From an uncultured Hyphomicrobiaceae bacterium (lineage in GTDB: Bacteria > Pseudomonadota > Alphaproteobacteria > Rhizobiales > Hyphomicrobiaceae), in contig CALMPK010000429.1 of NCBI GenBank assembly GCA_937873575.1, positions 1 to 45,828 on the forward strand: a DNA stretch of 45,828 nt, read 5' to 3'. Of the stretch, positions 31,375-37,884 are shown piece after piece. Below the pieces are notes generated by a model that was not told where the DNA came from, did no database searches, and was given only the letters and a program-made list of their open reading frames with translations. Made by a program: the position numbers and the translations under genes. Position 1 is the first letter of the stretch, and the number at the start of each line of letters is the position of its first letter.

Positions 31375-31587
31375 ATGACCCTCGCTGAATTCATGGAATG
31401 GCAGAGACTGAACGACAGCCAAGTGGCGGAAGTCGTTGGGGTTGACCGTTCGCAAATCTCGCGGTTGCGCCGCCGTCTGGTCTCTCCTTCGTTCGATACA
31501 GCGCGCCGCCTGCATGAATTTACCAAGGGCGTCGTGACGATTCCCGAAATGGGCGCCGTCGATCATCACGCGGAGCCGGCCGAATGA
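31375..31587 (+). CDS. Cro-like HTH protein, 70 aa
   Basis: ATG 31375 (MTLAEFMEWQRLNDSQVAEV) is preferred over the GTG at 31351, which lies inside the operator. The helix-turn-helix is NDSQVAEVVGVDRSQISRLR. The length and place as first gene of the right operon, opposite the repressor, fit Cro. There is no ribosome-binding site and the predicted transcription start falls on the ATG, so leaderless translation is likely. It probably competes for the same GTGCAT-N3-ATGCAC sites. Confidence 0.7.
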   Translation: MTLAEFMEWQRLNDSQVAEVVGVDRSQISRLRRRLVSPSFDTARRLHEFTKGVVTIPEMGAVDHHAEPAE

Positions 31588-31753
31588 CCGGAGACCGCCA
31601 ACCTTTTCCACGCGCCCCGCACAGTTCCTGCAAGAGCCGCAGGGCGCGCGCTTCCTTCACGCCGATCATGCGTGAAGGAGAAAGGGCTCTCCGTCTTTCG
31701 AGGTTGGAACGACCTCAGAAAGACATTCGGCCAGCACGACGAAGGAGTCAAAC
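31588..31753 (+). promoter_or_regulatory. Structured leader between cro-like gene and next gene
   Basis: Two adjacent strong hairpins: TCCTTCACGC/GCGTGAAGGA (31653-31662/31670-31679, ten perfect pairs, 7-base loop) and CTTTCGAGGT pairing with ACCTC-A-GAAAG (31695-31704/31712-31722, ten pairs with one bulge). An ORF overlaps (31584-31913) but is Arg/Ser/Pro-rich and unconvincing. The spot right after cro is where lambda-like phages keep nut/terminator elements, so an attenuator or antitermination site is my reading. Confidence 0.5.
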
Positions 31754-32107
31754 ATGGCACACCACGGATCAGAGCCTTTCGACGGTACCCCGGAACGCCT
31801 CCTCGCGAAGGCCAAAGAGGCGCGAAGCCAAGCCGCAATTGATGTTCTGGACGAACGTGCCCGACAGATCAGCGTGGAAGGCTGGACGCCGAACCATGAT
31901 GACAACTTCATAAACCGCGAGCTTCCGCGCGCAGCGGCCTGCTACACGCAGTTCGCCCACAACGAAAAGCCGCCCGCGTGGTGGCCTTGGGACCTGTCGT
32001 GGTGGAAGCCGACGACCCCGCGCCGGAATCTCGTGAAGGCCGGCGCGCTGATCCTTGCGGAAATCGAACGGCTTGACCGCGCTGCCCAACCTCCGGTGCC
32101 GAAATGA
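31754..32107 (+). CDS. Conserved small phage protein, 117 aa
   Basis: Contains a pattern frequent in phage early regions: DERARQISVEGWTPNHDDNF, RAAACYTQFA, WPWDLSWWKPTTPRRNLVKA and ALILAEIERLDRA. It is annotated elsewhere only as hypothetical, as far as I recall. A good GGAGTCAAAC ribosome-binding site precedes the ATG. The Trp-rich centre and helical C-terminus suggest a compact enzyme- or nucleotide-binding fold, not shown. Confidence 0.7.
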   Translation: MAHHGSEPFDGTPERLLAKAKEARSQAAIDVLDERARQISVEGWTPNHDDNFINRELPRAAACYTQFAHNEKPPAWWPWDLSWWKPTTPRRNLVKAGALILAEIERLDRAAQPPVPK

Positions 32108-32188
32108 GGATTCGCAATGGAAACACGATTCCAACCGCCAAAGACGGATACCCGGAGAAAGTCAGTGCATCCACCGTGCGAGGACAAC

Positions 32189-32506
32189 ATGACCAGCGTT
32201 GCGTACATGGTCGGCCGCCTGTTTGCGGCGGAAAGCGGCGGGACCGCTGAACGACGAGTGGCTGTAGCGCGCAAGGCGCGGACGGCGCCGGGAACCATCC
32301 AGAACATCCAGCGCGGACGCCTCAAGGTCGTGGAGCGCTGGGAGGCCAACATTCGCGCGGCGTTCATTCGCCTGCTGGAAGCCGAAATTGCCAAATCGCA
32401 ACACGAACTCGCCGTCGCTCGCCTCGCTGCTGACAGGGTGGATAGCCCTGCGGTGGTCGCGGCTGAAACGGACCTTGAACGCGCATTAGAGAAGCGCAGG
32501 CGCTGA
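32189..32506 (+). CDS. Small phage regulator-like helical protein, 105 aa
   Basis: Start MTSVAYMVGRLFAAESGGTA with GAGGA six bases upstream; an in-frame ATG at 32117 also has a GAGG site and would add 24 residues. The AVARKARTAPGTIQNIQRGR segment looks like a helix-turn-helix (residues ~25-45), and the rest is a long helix with RLLEAEIAKSQHELAVARL. Likely a DNA-binding early protein. Confidence 0.6.
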   Translation: MTSVAYMVGRLFAAESGGTAERRVAVARKARTAPGTIQNIQRGRLKVVERWEANIRAAFIRLLEAEIAKSQHELAVARLAADRVDSPAVVAAETDLERALEKRRR

Positions 32507-32654
32507 TTTCACGCGGGCGCACGCCGCCCGCCTAACGAGCTCGCGCGCCTTTGAGCCGGCGCGTGGGGCCCTCCGGGGCGTTCCTCCCTAGACTTGCCGG
32601 CCGGGGTCACTCCCGGCCGGTCTTTCGGGGGGCAAGAACGGGGTAGACGGAAAG
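32507..32654 (+). terminator. Hairpin-rich gap with probable terminator
   Basis: No gene is visible. Hairpin 1: GCGGGCG/CGCCCGC (32513-32519/32525-32531). Hairpin 2: CCGGCCGGG/CCCGGCCGG (32597-32605/32612-32620) with a six-base loop and TCTTT tail, nested in CTTGCC/GGCAAG (32593-32598/32631-32636), which overlaps it and may be an alternative fold. Probable termination or attenuation before the replication genes. Confidence 0.5.
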
Positions 32655-33089
32655 ATGGCGGGGCAGTCGGCAAGCGCAGAGCCACGATTTATCGCATTCG
32701 AGGTTCCCGGCGAGGCCGTACCGTTTGCGCGCGCTGGAAAGCACGGCAAGCGGCATTTCACGCCGGCCAAGCAGTCGAACTACATGGCTGTCGTCAAGGA
32801 TTTGGCGATGAAGGCCATGCGCGACCAGCCGCCCATGACAGGGCCGGTCGAATACGCATTTCGCGCGACGTACCTGATCCCGGAATCGTGGTCGAAAAAG
32901 AAGCGCGCCGCTGCTGTGTGGAAACAGTCGAAGCCCGACTGGGACAACCTCGCCAAGTTGGCGGGCGATGCGATGAACAAGATCGTCTATGTCGACGATG
33001 CGCAGATTGCGTCCGCTGTGGTCCAGAAGCGCTACGGCCCTGTGTGCCGCGTGACAATCTCAATCATGCAACTTGAGGCCGATGGATGA
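32655..33089 (+). CDS. rusA: RusA-like Holliday junction resolvase
   Basis: 144 residues. The RusA signature is clear: KPDWDNLAKLAGDAMNKIVY with Asp95 and Asp97, followed by VDDAQI (Asp114-Asp115), and an N-terminal beta strand GEAVPFARAG. RusA enzymes are dimeric Mg-dependent nucleases that resolve recombination junctions before packaging. It overlaps the next gene by four bases. Confidence 0.85.
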   Translation: MAGQSASAEPRFIAFEVPGEAVPFARAGKHGKRHFTPAKQSNYMAVVKDLAMKAMRDQPPMTGPVEYAFRATYLIPESWSKKKRAAAVWKQSKPDWDNLAKLAGDAMNKIVYVDDAQIASAVVQKRYGPVCRVTISIMQLEADG

Positions 33090-33277
33090 ACGACGACGCT
33101 GAACTGGAACGCCAGGCGACTAACGCGCGACTGTGCGAGTGTGTCGTGACGGCTTGGAAAGCGGGTTGGGACACGATGCAGATCGCGACCGCCTACAAGG
33201 TTCGCGAGCCGGTCGTGTGCCGCATTTTGTCGACATGGCGCGATTTGCGCTGGCAGCAGCGGAGAGCGCGGGCGTGA
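33086..33277 (+). CDS. Small HTH-like protein, 63 aa
   Basis: It reads MNDDAELERQATNARLCECV then AWKAGWDTMQIATAYKVREP and VVCRILSTWRD, which looks like a helix-turn-helix (residues ~25-50) with a basic end. It overlaps RusA (ATGA) and the following gene (GTGA). Probably a small regulator or DNA-binding factor. Confidence 0.55.
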   Translation: MNDDAELERQATNARLCECVVTAWKAGWDTMQIATAYKVREPVVCRILSTWRDLRWQQRRARA

Positions 33278-33573
33278 CCTGCGGAACGAAAATGCGCCGG
33301 GTCAATGTGCCCGGCTGTCCGATCGCGTTGCGTCCAGCGGATGCGGCGGTCTATTACGCCAGCATGGGCTACCCGCCGCGCTCGATCGCCAAGCTGATGC
33401 GCGGGGCGATCACTGTGGAATGCGCGCGGGCTGCGATTTCTCTGGCGCGCAAGCGCGGGGAAAACCTGCCTTCGTTCCGGTCTGTGCCCGAAGTAATGGG
33501 CCGACTGGCAAAGTTGCCTGTGAGTTCCGCGGCGCCGGGAAATGGCGCGATCGAGGGCGCGGGGCAGCGGTGA
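33274..33573 (+). CDS. Hypothetical DNA-binding-like protein, 99 aa
   Basis: GTG start overlapping the previous TGA; ATG 33292 is an alternative. The centre DAAVYYASMGYPPRSIAKLM and EC ARAAISLARKRG suggests a helix-turn-helix of the type used to recognise DNA repeats. The tail is Gly/Ala-rich. It is coupled to the HNH gene (GTGA). No family recognised. Confidence 0.55.
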   Translation: MTCGTKMRRVNVPGCPIALRPADAAVYYASMGYPPRSIAKLMRGAITVECARAAISLARKRGENLPSFRSVPEVMGRLAKLPVSSAAPGNGAIEGAGQR

Positions 33574-33890
33574 GCCTTTCAACGACGGTCGATGCGATGG
33601 TGCTTGCTGGCTGTTCGTCGGAACAGATCGCGGCAGTTGTGCGCGCACACGAGGCCGAAGCCGAAAAGCGGCGATTGGAGGATGTTCGTCAGTGGGATGA
33701 GACGCGGGCATTTGTGCTCGCGCGCGATAACTGGACCTGCGTTTATTGTGGCTCCCCTGGGGCTAACCAATGCGACCATGTGATCCCAAGGTCACGCGGC
33801 GGGAGAAGCGTTGCGACAAATCTAGTTGCTGCGTGCCGTTCCTGCAATTCCTCGAAAAAAGACCGTACTCCTTCGGAGTGGTTGCGATGA
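33570..33890 (+). CDS. HNH endonuclease (early region)
   Basis: 106 residues from a GTG that overlaps the preceding stop. The C-terminal half is a full HNH: WTCVYCGSPGANQCDHVIP, RSRGG, then NLVAACRSCNSSKKDRTP, with both CxxC zinc pairs and the DH motif. The N-terminus is a short helical arm. It may act in recombination or be a free-standing homing-type nuclease. It overlaps the next gene by four bases (ATGA). Confidence 0.8.
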   Translation: MSLSTTVDAMVLAGCSSEQIAAVVRAHEAEAEKRRLEDVRQWDETRAFVLARDNWTCVYCGSPGANQCDHVIPRSRGGRSVATNLVAACRSCNSSKKDRTPSEWLR

Positions 33891-34657
33891 ATATCAGCGA
33901 CCTGATGAAGGCCATGAGCGACGCCGGCGCCCCGATGGAGGCGATACTGATCGCCGTTCGCGCCATTGAGGAACGCGACCAAGCGGAAGCCGCGCGCAAG
34001 GCGAAGCGTGCCGAGCAGAAGCGCAATGAGCGCGCCCGTGAGGCAGAAAGTCGCGCGACAGTCGCGCGACAGTCGGACGACACTGCTGCGACTGTCGCAG
34101 AGCAAAAGCCCCCCAAGGTTTCCCCCCAAAGAGATATTAATCAAACCCCCCATCCTAACCCCCAAAAATCCTCGCTTCGCTCGGATAGCCCGCAGTCGAT
34201 TTTGGCCGAGGTTCTGCTCCCCGAAACCGTTTCCGACCTGCTCGCCCACCGCAAGGCCAAGCGCGAACCGCTGACGGCGCGGGCCGCGAAGATCGCGGTC
34301 GAGGAAATGCGCCGCCACGGCGATCCGGAAGCCTGCGCCCGCGAATGGATCCTCCGCGGCTGGCGCGGCTTCAAGGCCGAATGGATGCCAGACGCCGCCC
34401 CTCGCGCCGGCCCGGGCCGTCAGACCGAGCGCACCACGATCTTGTCGTCAGATTTTCTGGGACCTTACGATGACGAACCTCCCGCAGACCCGCACAGCAG
34501 CAGCCCCGGTCGCGACGATGGCACCGGCCCCCTTGAGCCGCGCAGTCTCGGATACGATCGCGGCTTTGACTTCGGTCCTCGAACGTTCGGAGGACGGGAA
34601 ACGCTGGGTGATCCCGGCGTCGAGATTATCCCTCCCCGGCGCGCGTGGGGCGCTTGA
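33887..34657 (+). CDS. Replication-associated protein candidate
   Basis: 256 residues from ATG 33887. It has an N-terminal helix, a long charged coiled coil (residues ~25-65, Lys/Arg/Glu/Ala), a Pro/Ser linker and a C-terminal domain (ARAAKIAVEEMRRHGDPEAC, AREWILRGWRGFKAEWM) like the DnaT/primosome-type ends of phage replication proteins. The last ~63 residues overlap the next gene (34470) in a shifted frame and are probably not part of the conserved protein. Confidence 0.55.
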   Translation: MNISDLMKAMSDAGAPMEAILIAVRAIEERDQAEAARKAKRAEQKRNERAREAESRATVARQSDDTAATVAEQKPPKVSPQRDINQTPHPNPQKSSLRSDSPQSILAEVLLPETVSDLLAHRKAKREPLTARAAKIAVEEMRRHGDPEACAREWILRGWRGFKAEWMPDAAPRAGPGRQTERTTILSSDFLGPYDDEPPADPHSSSPGRDDGTGPLEPRSLGYDRGFDFGPRTFGGRETLGDPGVEIIPPRRAWGA

Positions 34658-35186
34658 GGGCCGCCACGGCGAGCTCTGCCGGGCGCTGACACGCGCGGCC
34701 CCCAGGGCGATCGAAAGCGCGATCAAGGCGATGTTCTTGCGGTTCCCCGCGTCGGCCAATGCACCCGACATGGCGGCGCGGATCGCGGTGTACGTCCACG
34801 ACTTGCAGCAGTTTCCGATCTGGGCAGTCGATCAGGCTTTGTCCCGCCTGACAGGGCAGTTCGCGCCGTCTGCGGTCGATCTGGTCGAGAGCGTGCTGGC
34901 GTTGGTGCAGCCGGTCATCAACGAACGCGCGCAGATTACGAAGATCCTGACTGCGGACGTGGCGGCCGAGCCGACGAAGCAGGATCGCGCGATGGTCGAG
35001 CAGGGGTTCAAGGATCTGATCGACGGTCTGCGGCCGAACGATCCGCTCGATACGCGCAAGGGCCGCCCGCCGACGCGCGCGGAAGCCTTGCGGGCGGTCG
35101 ACGACATGCGCGCCGAGCCGGTGGCGCTGCCGGCCATGTCGGATCGGCTGCGGGCGTCTCTCGGGCTTGGGGAGGCTGCGGAGTGA
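34470..35186 (+). CDS. Hypothetical replication-region protein, 238 aa
   Basis: The start is uncertain (ATG 34470 or 34518). The core helices (SAIKAMFLRFPASANAPDMA, then ARIAVYVHDLQQFPIWAVDQ and ALSRLTGQFAPSAVDLVESV) form a pattern I recall from proteins placed before helicase or methylase genes in phages, but I cannot name it. It could be a helicase loader-like factor. It overlaps the next gene by four bases (GTGA). Confidence 0.55.
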   Translation: MTNLPQTRTAAAPVATMAPAPLSRAVSDTIAALTSVLERSEDGKRWVIPASRLSLPGARGALEGRHGELCRALTRAAPRAIESAIKAMFLRFPASANAPDMAARIAVYVHDLQQFPIWAVDQALSRLTGQFAPSAVDLVESVLALVQPVINERAQITKILTADVAAEPTKQDRAMVEQGFKDLIDGLRPNDPLDTRKGRPPTRAEALRAVDDMRAEPVALPAMSDRLRASLGLGEAAE

Positions 35187-35365
35187 AGCCTTGGGCTTAC
35201 TACAACGAGATCGAGCCTGCCGCTGCGCATGTCATGCGCGCGCTGATCTCCGCCAATGTCATCGCGCCAGGGGAAGTCGATGAACGCTCCCTCCCGAAAG
35301 GCGGGAAAGCGCCGCGGAACGATCACCTGGTCGAGCGCCATAGATTTGTGGAGCGCCTGAAATGA
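35183..35365 (+). pseudogene. N-terminal stub of a phage cytosine methyltransferase
   Basis: The first ~37 residues (MKPWAYYNEIEPAAAHVMRA then LISANVIAPGEVDERS) match the standard start of phage DNA (cytosine-5) methyltransferases as I recall it: AYYNEIDP...AAQWLRNLI..G.IAPG.VDERSI. After DERS the sequence changes to an unrelated 23-residue Lys/Arg-rich tail and stops. The FxGxG SAM motif and the PCQ catalytic region are absent, so it cannot methylate. It is still intact as a small ORF coupled on both sides, so the peptide may be made. Confidence 0.6.
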
Positions 35366-35892
35366 ACGCAGTCATTCAAACCATCCTGTCAGCCGGCCGC
35401 GCGCGCACACTGCAAGAGCTCGTGCCGCTGTTCGCGGAAGTCCGCATTGCGCGCGGGATCAACCAGCGCGCGCTGGATCAGGCCGCTGGTATTGCGGACG
35501 GGCTCATGGGGAAGATCGAAGTCGGCACGCGCGGACTTGGCGTCGGGTCGTGCGATAAGATATTGGCTGCTCTCGGGCTGGAACTTGCGCTGGTACCGCG
35601 CGTTGAGTTAGGGGTTATCCCCAAGCATGGTTCGGCCAGCAAGGTTCCGGCTCTCCCTAGAGAAATAAGCTGCCCAATCGAACTTGCGAAAATAAATCGT
35701 GTCAGGACGGCCCGTAAGGGCGGGCTGTCGCGCGCCTCGGGCCTGCCAGCAAAGCGCCGCCGCGAAATAGCGATGAAAGCGGCCCGTGCGGCTGGCGAAG
35801 TGCACAAGCGCAAGGCGATCAATCGGCGGGCGGTGGAGAAGCGCCGCGCTCGGGCGGCAGAGGCGGGGGCAGATCCCGCGCCGGCTTCCTGA
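35362..35892 (+). CDS. XRE-type HTH protein with basic C-terminus, 176 aa
   Basis: The N-terminal 70 residues form an XRE helix-turn-helix (ARGINQRALDQAAGIADGLM, then GKIEVGTRGLGVGSCDKILA). The C-terminal third is very basic and Ala-rich with AKRRREIAMKAARAAGEVHK, which could add non-specific DNA binding. Last gene of the right early operon, before a strong terminator. Possible late regulator. Confidence 0.65.
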   Translation: MNAVIQTILSAGRARTLQELVPLFAEVRIARGINQRALDQAAGIADGLMGKIEVGTRGLGVGSCDKILAALGLELALVPRVELGVIPKHGSASKVPALPREISCPIELAKINRVRTARKGGLSRASGLPAKRRREIAMKAARAAGEVHKRKAINRRAVEKRRARAAEAGADPAPAS

Positions 35893-35996
35893 CAGGGGGT
35901 GGCCAGGATGCGGGCCATTCGGACGCCTTCTCAACTAGGGCCGATCTGATACGGTCCCACGGCGTTGGCCGATTTTCCTTCGGGGTTGGTCAATGC

Positions 35997-36035
35997 GGCC
36001 CGGCGCTCTGGCAGGCGTCGGGCCACTTTTGTTTT
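35997..36035 (+). terminator. Rho-independent terminator of the right early operon
   Basis: GGCCCGGCGC (35997-36006) pairs with GCGTCGGGCC (36015-36024, one G-T) around TCTGGCAG, followed by ACTTTTGTTTT. This is the best canonical terminator of the window. The convergent gene at 36034-36288 ends inside its T-tract. Confidence 0.8.
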
Positions 36036-36288
36036 AGGCGCCGTGGGTGGCGGCGGTCGCATTCTGCTCGTCAATCTCGTCTAGGTCGATCGTCTCGGTT
36101 TCGGCGCTGTCGTGCGGCGTCACCTGAAACACTCCGCACCAATAGCCGTCGCGCGGATATTGCTGCTTGTCGCGGGCGAGGCGGGCGGCTTCCTCGGGCG
36201 TGGCGGCGTCAATGACGCCGGCCACGTAGATGCCGATGCAGGCGATTTCCAGAGCGCAAAGCGCGACGTTGGCAAGGGCGCGGATCAT
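36034..36288 (-). CDS. Membrane protein at the end of the MoxR operon, 84 aa
   Basis: It starts MIRALANVALCALEIACIGI, one transmembrane segment, then an acidic soluble tail (DEIDEQNATAATHG). Its ATG lies inside the 8-bp duplication GATCATTG that flanks the cassette. Joining the two outer flanks puts this ATG in an ATGA overlap with the stop of the ParB-like gene, so it was originally the gene directly downstream of that one. Confidence 0.6.
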   Translation of the reverse strand: MIRALANVALCALEIACIGIYVAGVIDAATPEEAARLARDKQQYPRDGYWCGVFQVTPHDSAETETIDLDEIDEQNATAATHGA

Positions 36289-36290
36289 TG
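36283..36290. repeat. Target-site duplication, left copy
   Basis: GATCATTG, identical to 37877-37884 and directly outside the left inverted repeat. Confidence 0.75.
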
Positions 36291-36299
36291 GGTGGTGTC

Positions 36300-36515
36300 T
36301 CAGTTTGAAATCTGAGGCCAGTCGGACGGCCTGTATCCGGCAACATATGCTGCGATCAGTCTGGCCATGCGCGCTGCGACCGGCCTCGCGGTCGAGCGGT
36401 CCGGCTCCATCTCCATGCGACGCACGGTCTGCTCGTCGGTGTCGAGCATCTGCGCCATCTGCCGGACGGAGAGACCAAGCGCGTGTCGTGCGGATTTGAG
36501 TTCGGCGGGGGTCAT
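36300..36515 (-). CDS. Cassette HTH protein, 71 aa
   Basis: It starts MTPAELKSARHALGLSVRQM; the XRE-type helix-turn-helix continues AQMLDTDEQTVRRMEMEPDR. This form (ELK.AR.ALGLS...A..L) is common in Rhizobiales and their phages. It overlaps the 314-aa gene stop (ATGA), and its own stop lies inside the left terminal inverted repeat. Likely the regulator of the cassette promoter. Confidence 0.7.
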   Translation of the reverse strand: MTPAELKSARHALGLSVRQMAQMLDTDEQTVRRMEMEPDRSTARPVAARMARLIAAYVAGYRPSDWPQISN

Positions 36516-37456
36516 TGCTCCCCTCCAGATTTGTCTGTCAACTCGTCGATCATGTGTGGCCCCGGTAGTGGTCCGCCCTGCCATGAGCCGGGCTCGTCCT
36601 CTGCGCGCAGGGCGATGTAGCGGTGCCGAATCACGCCGAAGCGCGGGTTGCCCCGCCAGTGCGGGCGGACGAGTTGCACGCGCCCGCGCTGGATGCGCAG
36701 GAATGCGCGGACATGATGCAGCGCCCGCCCACCTGTCTCCGACAGTTGCTCGCCGAGTCCGAGCGCGCCGCGATCGATCATGATCCGCACATCGTTGTAA
36801 GACAGGATTGGTGGCCTCTTGAGGCGCATCCTGGCGCGGTTGAGCGTGCTGTGATCGTGTTCAGCGACCTGGGCGATGCGGGGAGTATTGAGCAGCGCCA
36901 GCGCGGCCCCGAGAAATGTCCCGAGCCGTTTGGCGTCGAGCGCGCCAGCGACGATATGGGCGTCCGGCAGCCCGGATAGCATTTCGACCGGGCTGCGCTG
37001 CCATCGCAGGATCGGACGGTCGGTCGCGGGCAGGTCATAACTAAAAATCAGCGGAAACGGATCGCCATCGAGCGCGAAATAAGCGCCCCAGCCCAGCATG
37101 ATCGTGTTTCGGTTTGCAGCCGGGCCCGCACCCTCGCCAACAAGCAAAAGCGCATGCCTACGGGATCGCGGATTGCCGCCTGGCGCATCACCTTCCCACT
37201 CCAGCCACGTGATGTCGGCGGGCGCGAAAATGTAATCGCGGGAGCGCTCGACAGCGCGCGGCTCGGCAAGCTGCGCAGCTGTCTCGACAAAGAGCGGCGA
37301 CAAAACAAATCTCTGGCCGTTGCGGATCGCGCGGCAGAGCGTGTCGATGCCGGCCTCAGTCTCGATCGGGTCGGTCGGGCGGGTGCTCTTGACGAGCCGT
37401 CGCCGAGTGACCTCGGCGGCGCGCTCCAATGTCTTGAGGGCGATGTCACAGAGCAT
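36512..37456 (-). CDS. Cassette protein, 314 aa, unknown
   Basis: It starts MLCDIALKTLERAAEVTRRR, with TAATG overlap to the upstream gene. Regions: a helical head, a beta-rich middle (LEWEGDAPGGNPRSRRHALL, then IMLGWGAYFALDG), ALLNTPRIAQV near 190, and a C-terminal segment RALHHVRAFLRIQRGRVQLV with RPHWRGNPRFGV. The end recalls hypothetical proteins of Rhizobiales prophages. I see no DDE triad or other transposase motif, but a divergent transposase cannot be excluded since it is the largest gene of the cassette. Confidence 0.6.
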   Translation of the reverse strand: MLCDIALKTLERAAEVTRRRLVKSTRPTDPIETEAGIDTLCRAIRNGQRFVLSPLFVETAAQLAEPRAVERSRDYIFAPADITWLEWEGDAPGGNPRSRRHALLLVGEGAGPAANRNTIMLGWGAYFALDGDPFPLIFSYDLPATDRPILRWQRSPVEMLSGLPDAHIVAGALDAKRLGTFLGAALALLNTPRIAQVAEHDHSTLNRARMRLKRPPILSYNDVRIMIDRGALGLGEQLSETGGRALHHVRAFLRIQRGRVQLVRPHWRGNPRFGVIRHRYIALRAEDEPGSWQGGPLPGPHMIDELTDKSGGEQ

Positions 37457-37773
37457 TAGCGACTGCCGGCTTCCTCGGCCTGCCAAGCGTCGAGATCGGC
37501 TTGATTGGCGATCGCGTCATCCAGCCGAAAACCATCTGTGTCGTAGCCATTGGAGAGATTAAGCAGCGCGTCCTCGTCCTCGACTGCCTCGTATCCATAG
37601 ACGTTGATCTCGCGTTTGCGATTGAGGATGTCGCTGTAGGCGTCGGCCTCGGCCTCCGTGCCAAAGCCGTAATGGGCCTGCGAGTTGTAGGCCGTAAAAA
37701 CCCACCAGCGCTCGCCGGTCGTCTCGGCGTGGTTGCGAATGTCGGCGAGGCTGATCTTGTAGGTCCGGGTCAT
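37456..37773 (-). CDS. Cassette protein, 105 aa, acidic
   Basis: It starts MTRTYKISLADIRNHAETTG, followed by RWWVFTAYNSQAHYGFGTEA and an acidic tail (DEDALLNLSNGYDTDGFRLD). The charge and aromatic content recall DNA-mimic or anti-restriction proteins, but no specific motif supports that. CAGGAGACGACAG before the ATG is a good ribosome-binding site. First gene after the cassette promoter. Confidence 0.6.
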   Translation of the reverse strand: MTRTYKISLADIRNHAETTGERWWVFTAYNSQAHYGFGTEAEADAYSDILNRKREINVYGYEAVEDEDALLNLSNGYDTDGFRLDDAIANQADLDAWQAEEAGSR

Positions 37774-37813
37774 CTGTCGTCTCCTGTTCTGGCGGGGCGC
37801 CGTGCCCCATCAA

Positions 37814-37861
37814 CAAAATCAGATTATGGGCAAATGTCCATAGTGTCAAGCGGGATTGTCA
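37814..37861 (-). promoter_or_regulatory. Cassette promoter with an imperfect palindromic operator
   Basis: On the minus strand two TTGACA boxes occur, one starting in the right inverted repeat (37856-37861) and one at 37842-37847; the second is followed by CATAAT at 15 bp or TAATCT at 17 bp. Between them and the gene lies ATGGGCAAATGTCCAT (37826-37841, plus strand), a 16-bp palindrome with one mismatched pair, a candidate site for the cassette HTH protein. Confidence 0.5.
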
Positions 37862-37876
37862 AACTGAGACACTACC

Positions 37877-37884
37877 GATCATTG
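37877..37884. repeat. Target-site duplication, right copy
   Basis: GATCATTG directly outside the right inverted repeat. On the minus strand it contains the TGA stop of the ParB-like gene. Confidence 0.75.

Larger units (their letters stand above)
36291..37876. mobile_element. Cassette with terminal inverted repeats and target duplication
   Basis: 1,586 bp bounded by 18-bp inverted repeats: left GGTGGTGTCTCAGTTTGA (36291-36308) and the reverse complement of 37859-37876, GGTAGTGTCTCAGTTTGA (17 of 18 match). Both ends are flanked by GATCATTG. It carries three minus-strand genes (HTH, 314 aa, 105 aa) and an internal promoter, but no DDE, HUH or serine/tyrosine recombinase that I can see. The layout is that of a mobile insertion cassette moved in trans, or an IS with an unrecognised transposase. 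Removal restores a coding overlap between flanking genes. Confidence 0.75.

Noticed and set aside
35225..35239. GCGCATGTCATGCGC, a near match to the repressor operator
   Set aside because: It lies inside the coding part of the methylase stub (AAHVMRA), has both outer positions changed and no promoter around it. Kept as a possible weak site only.
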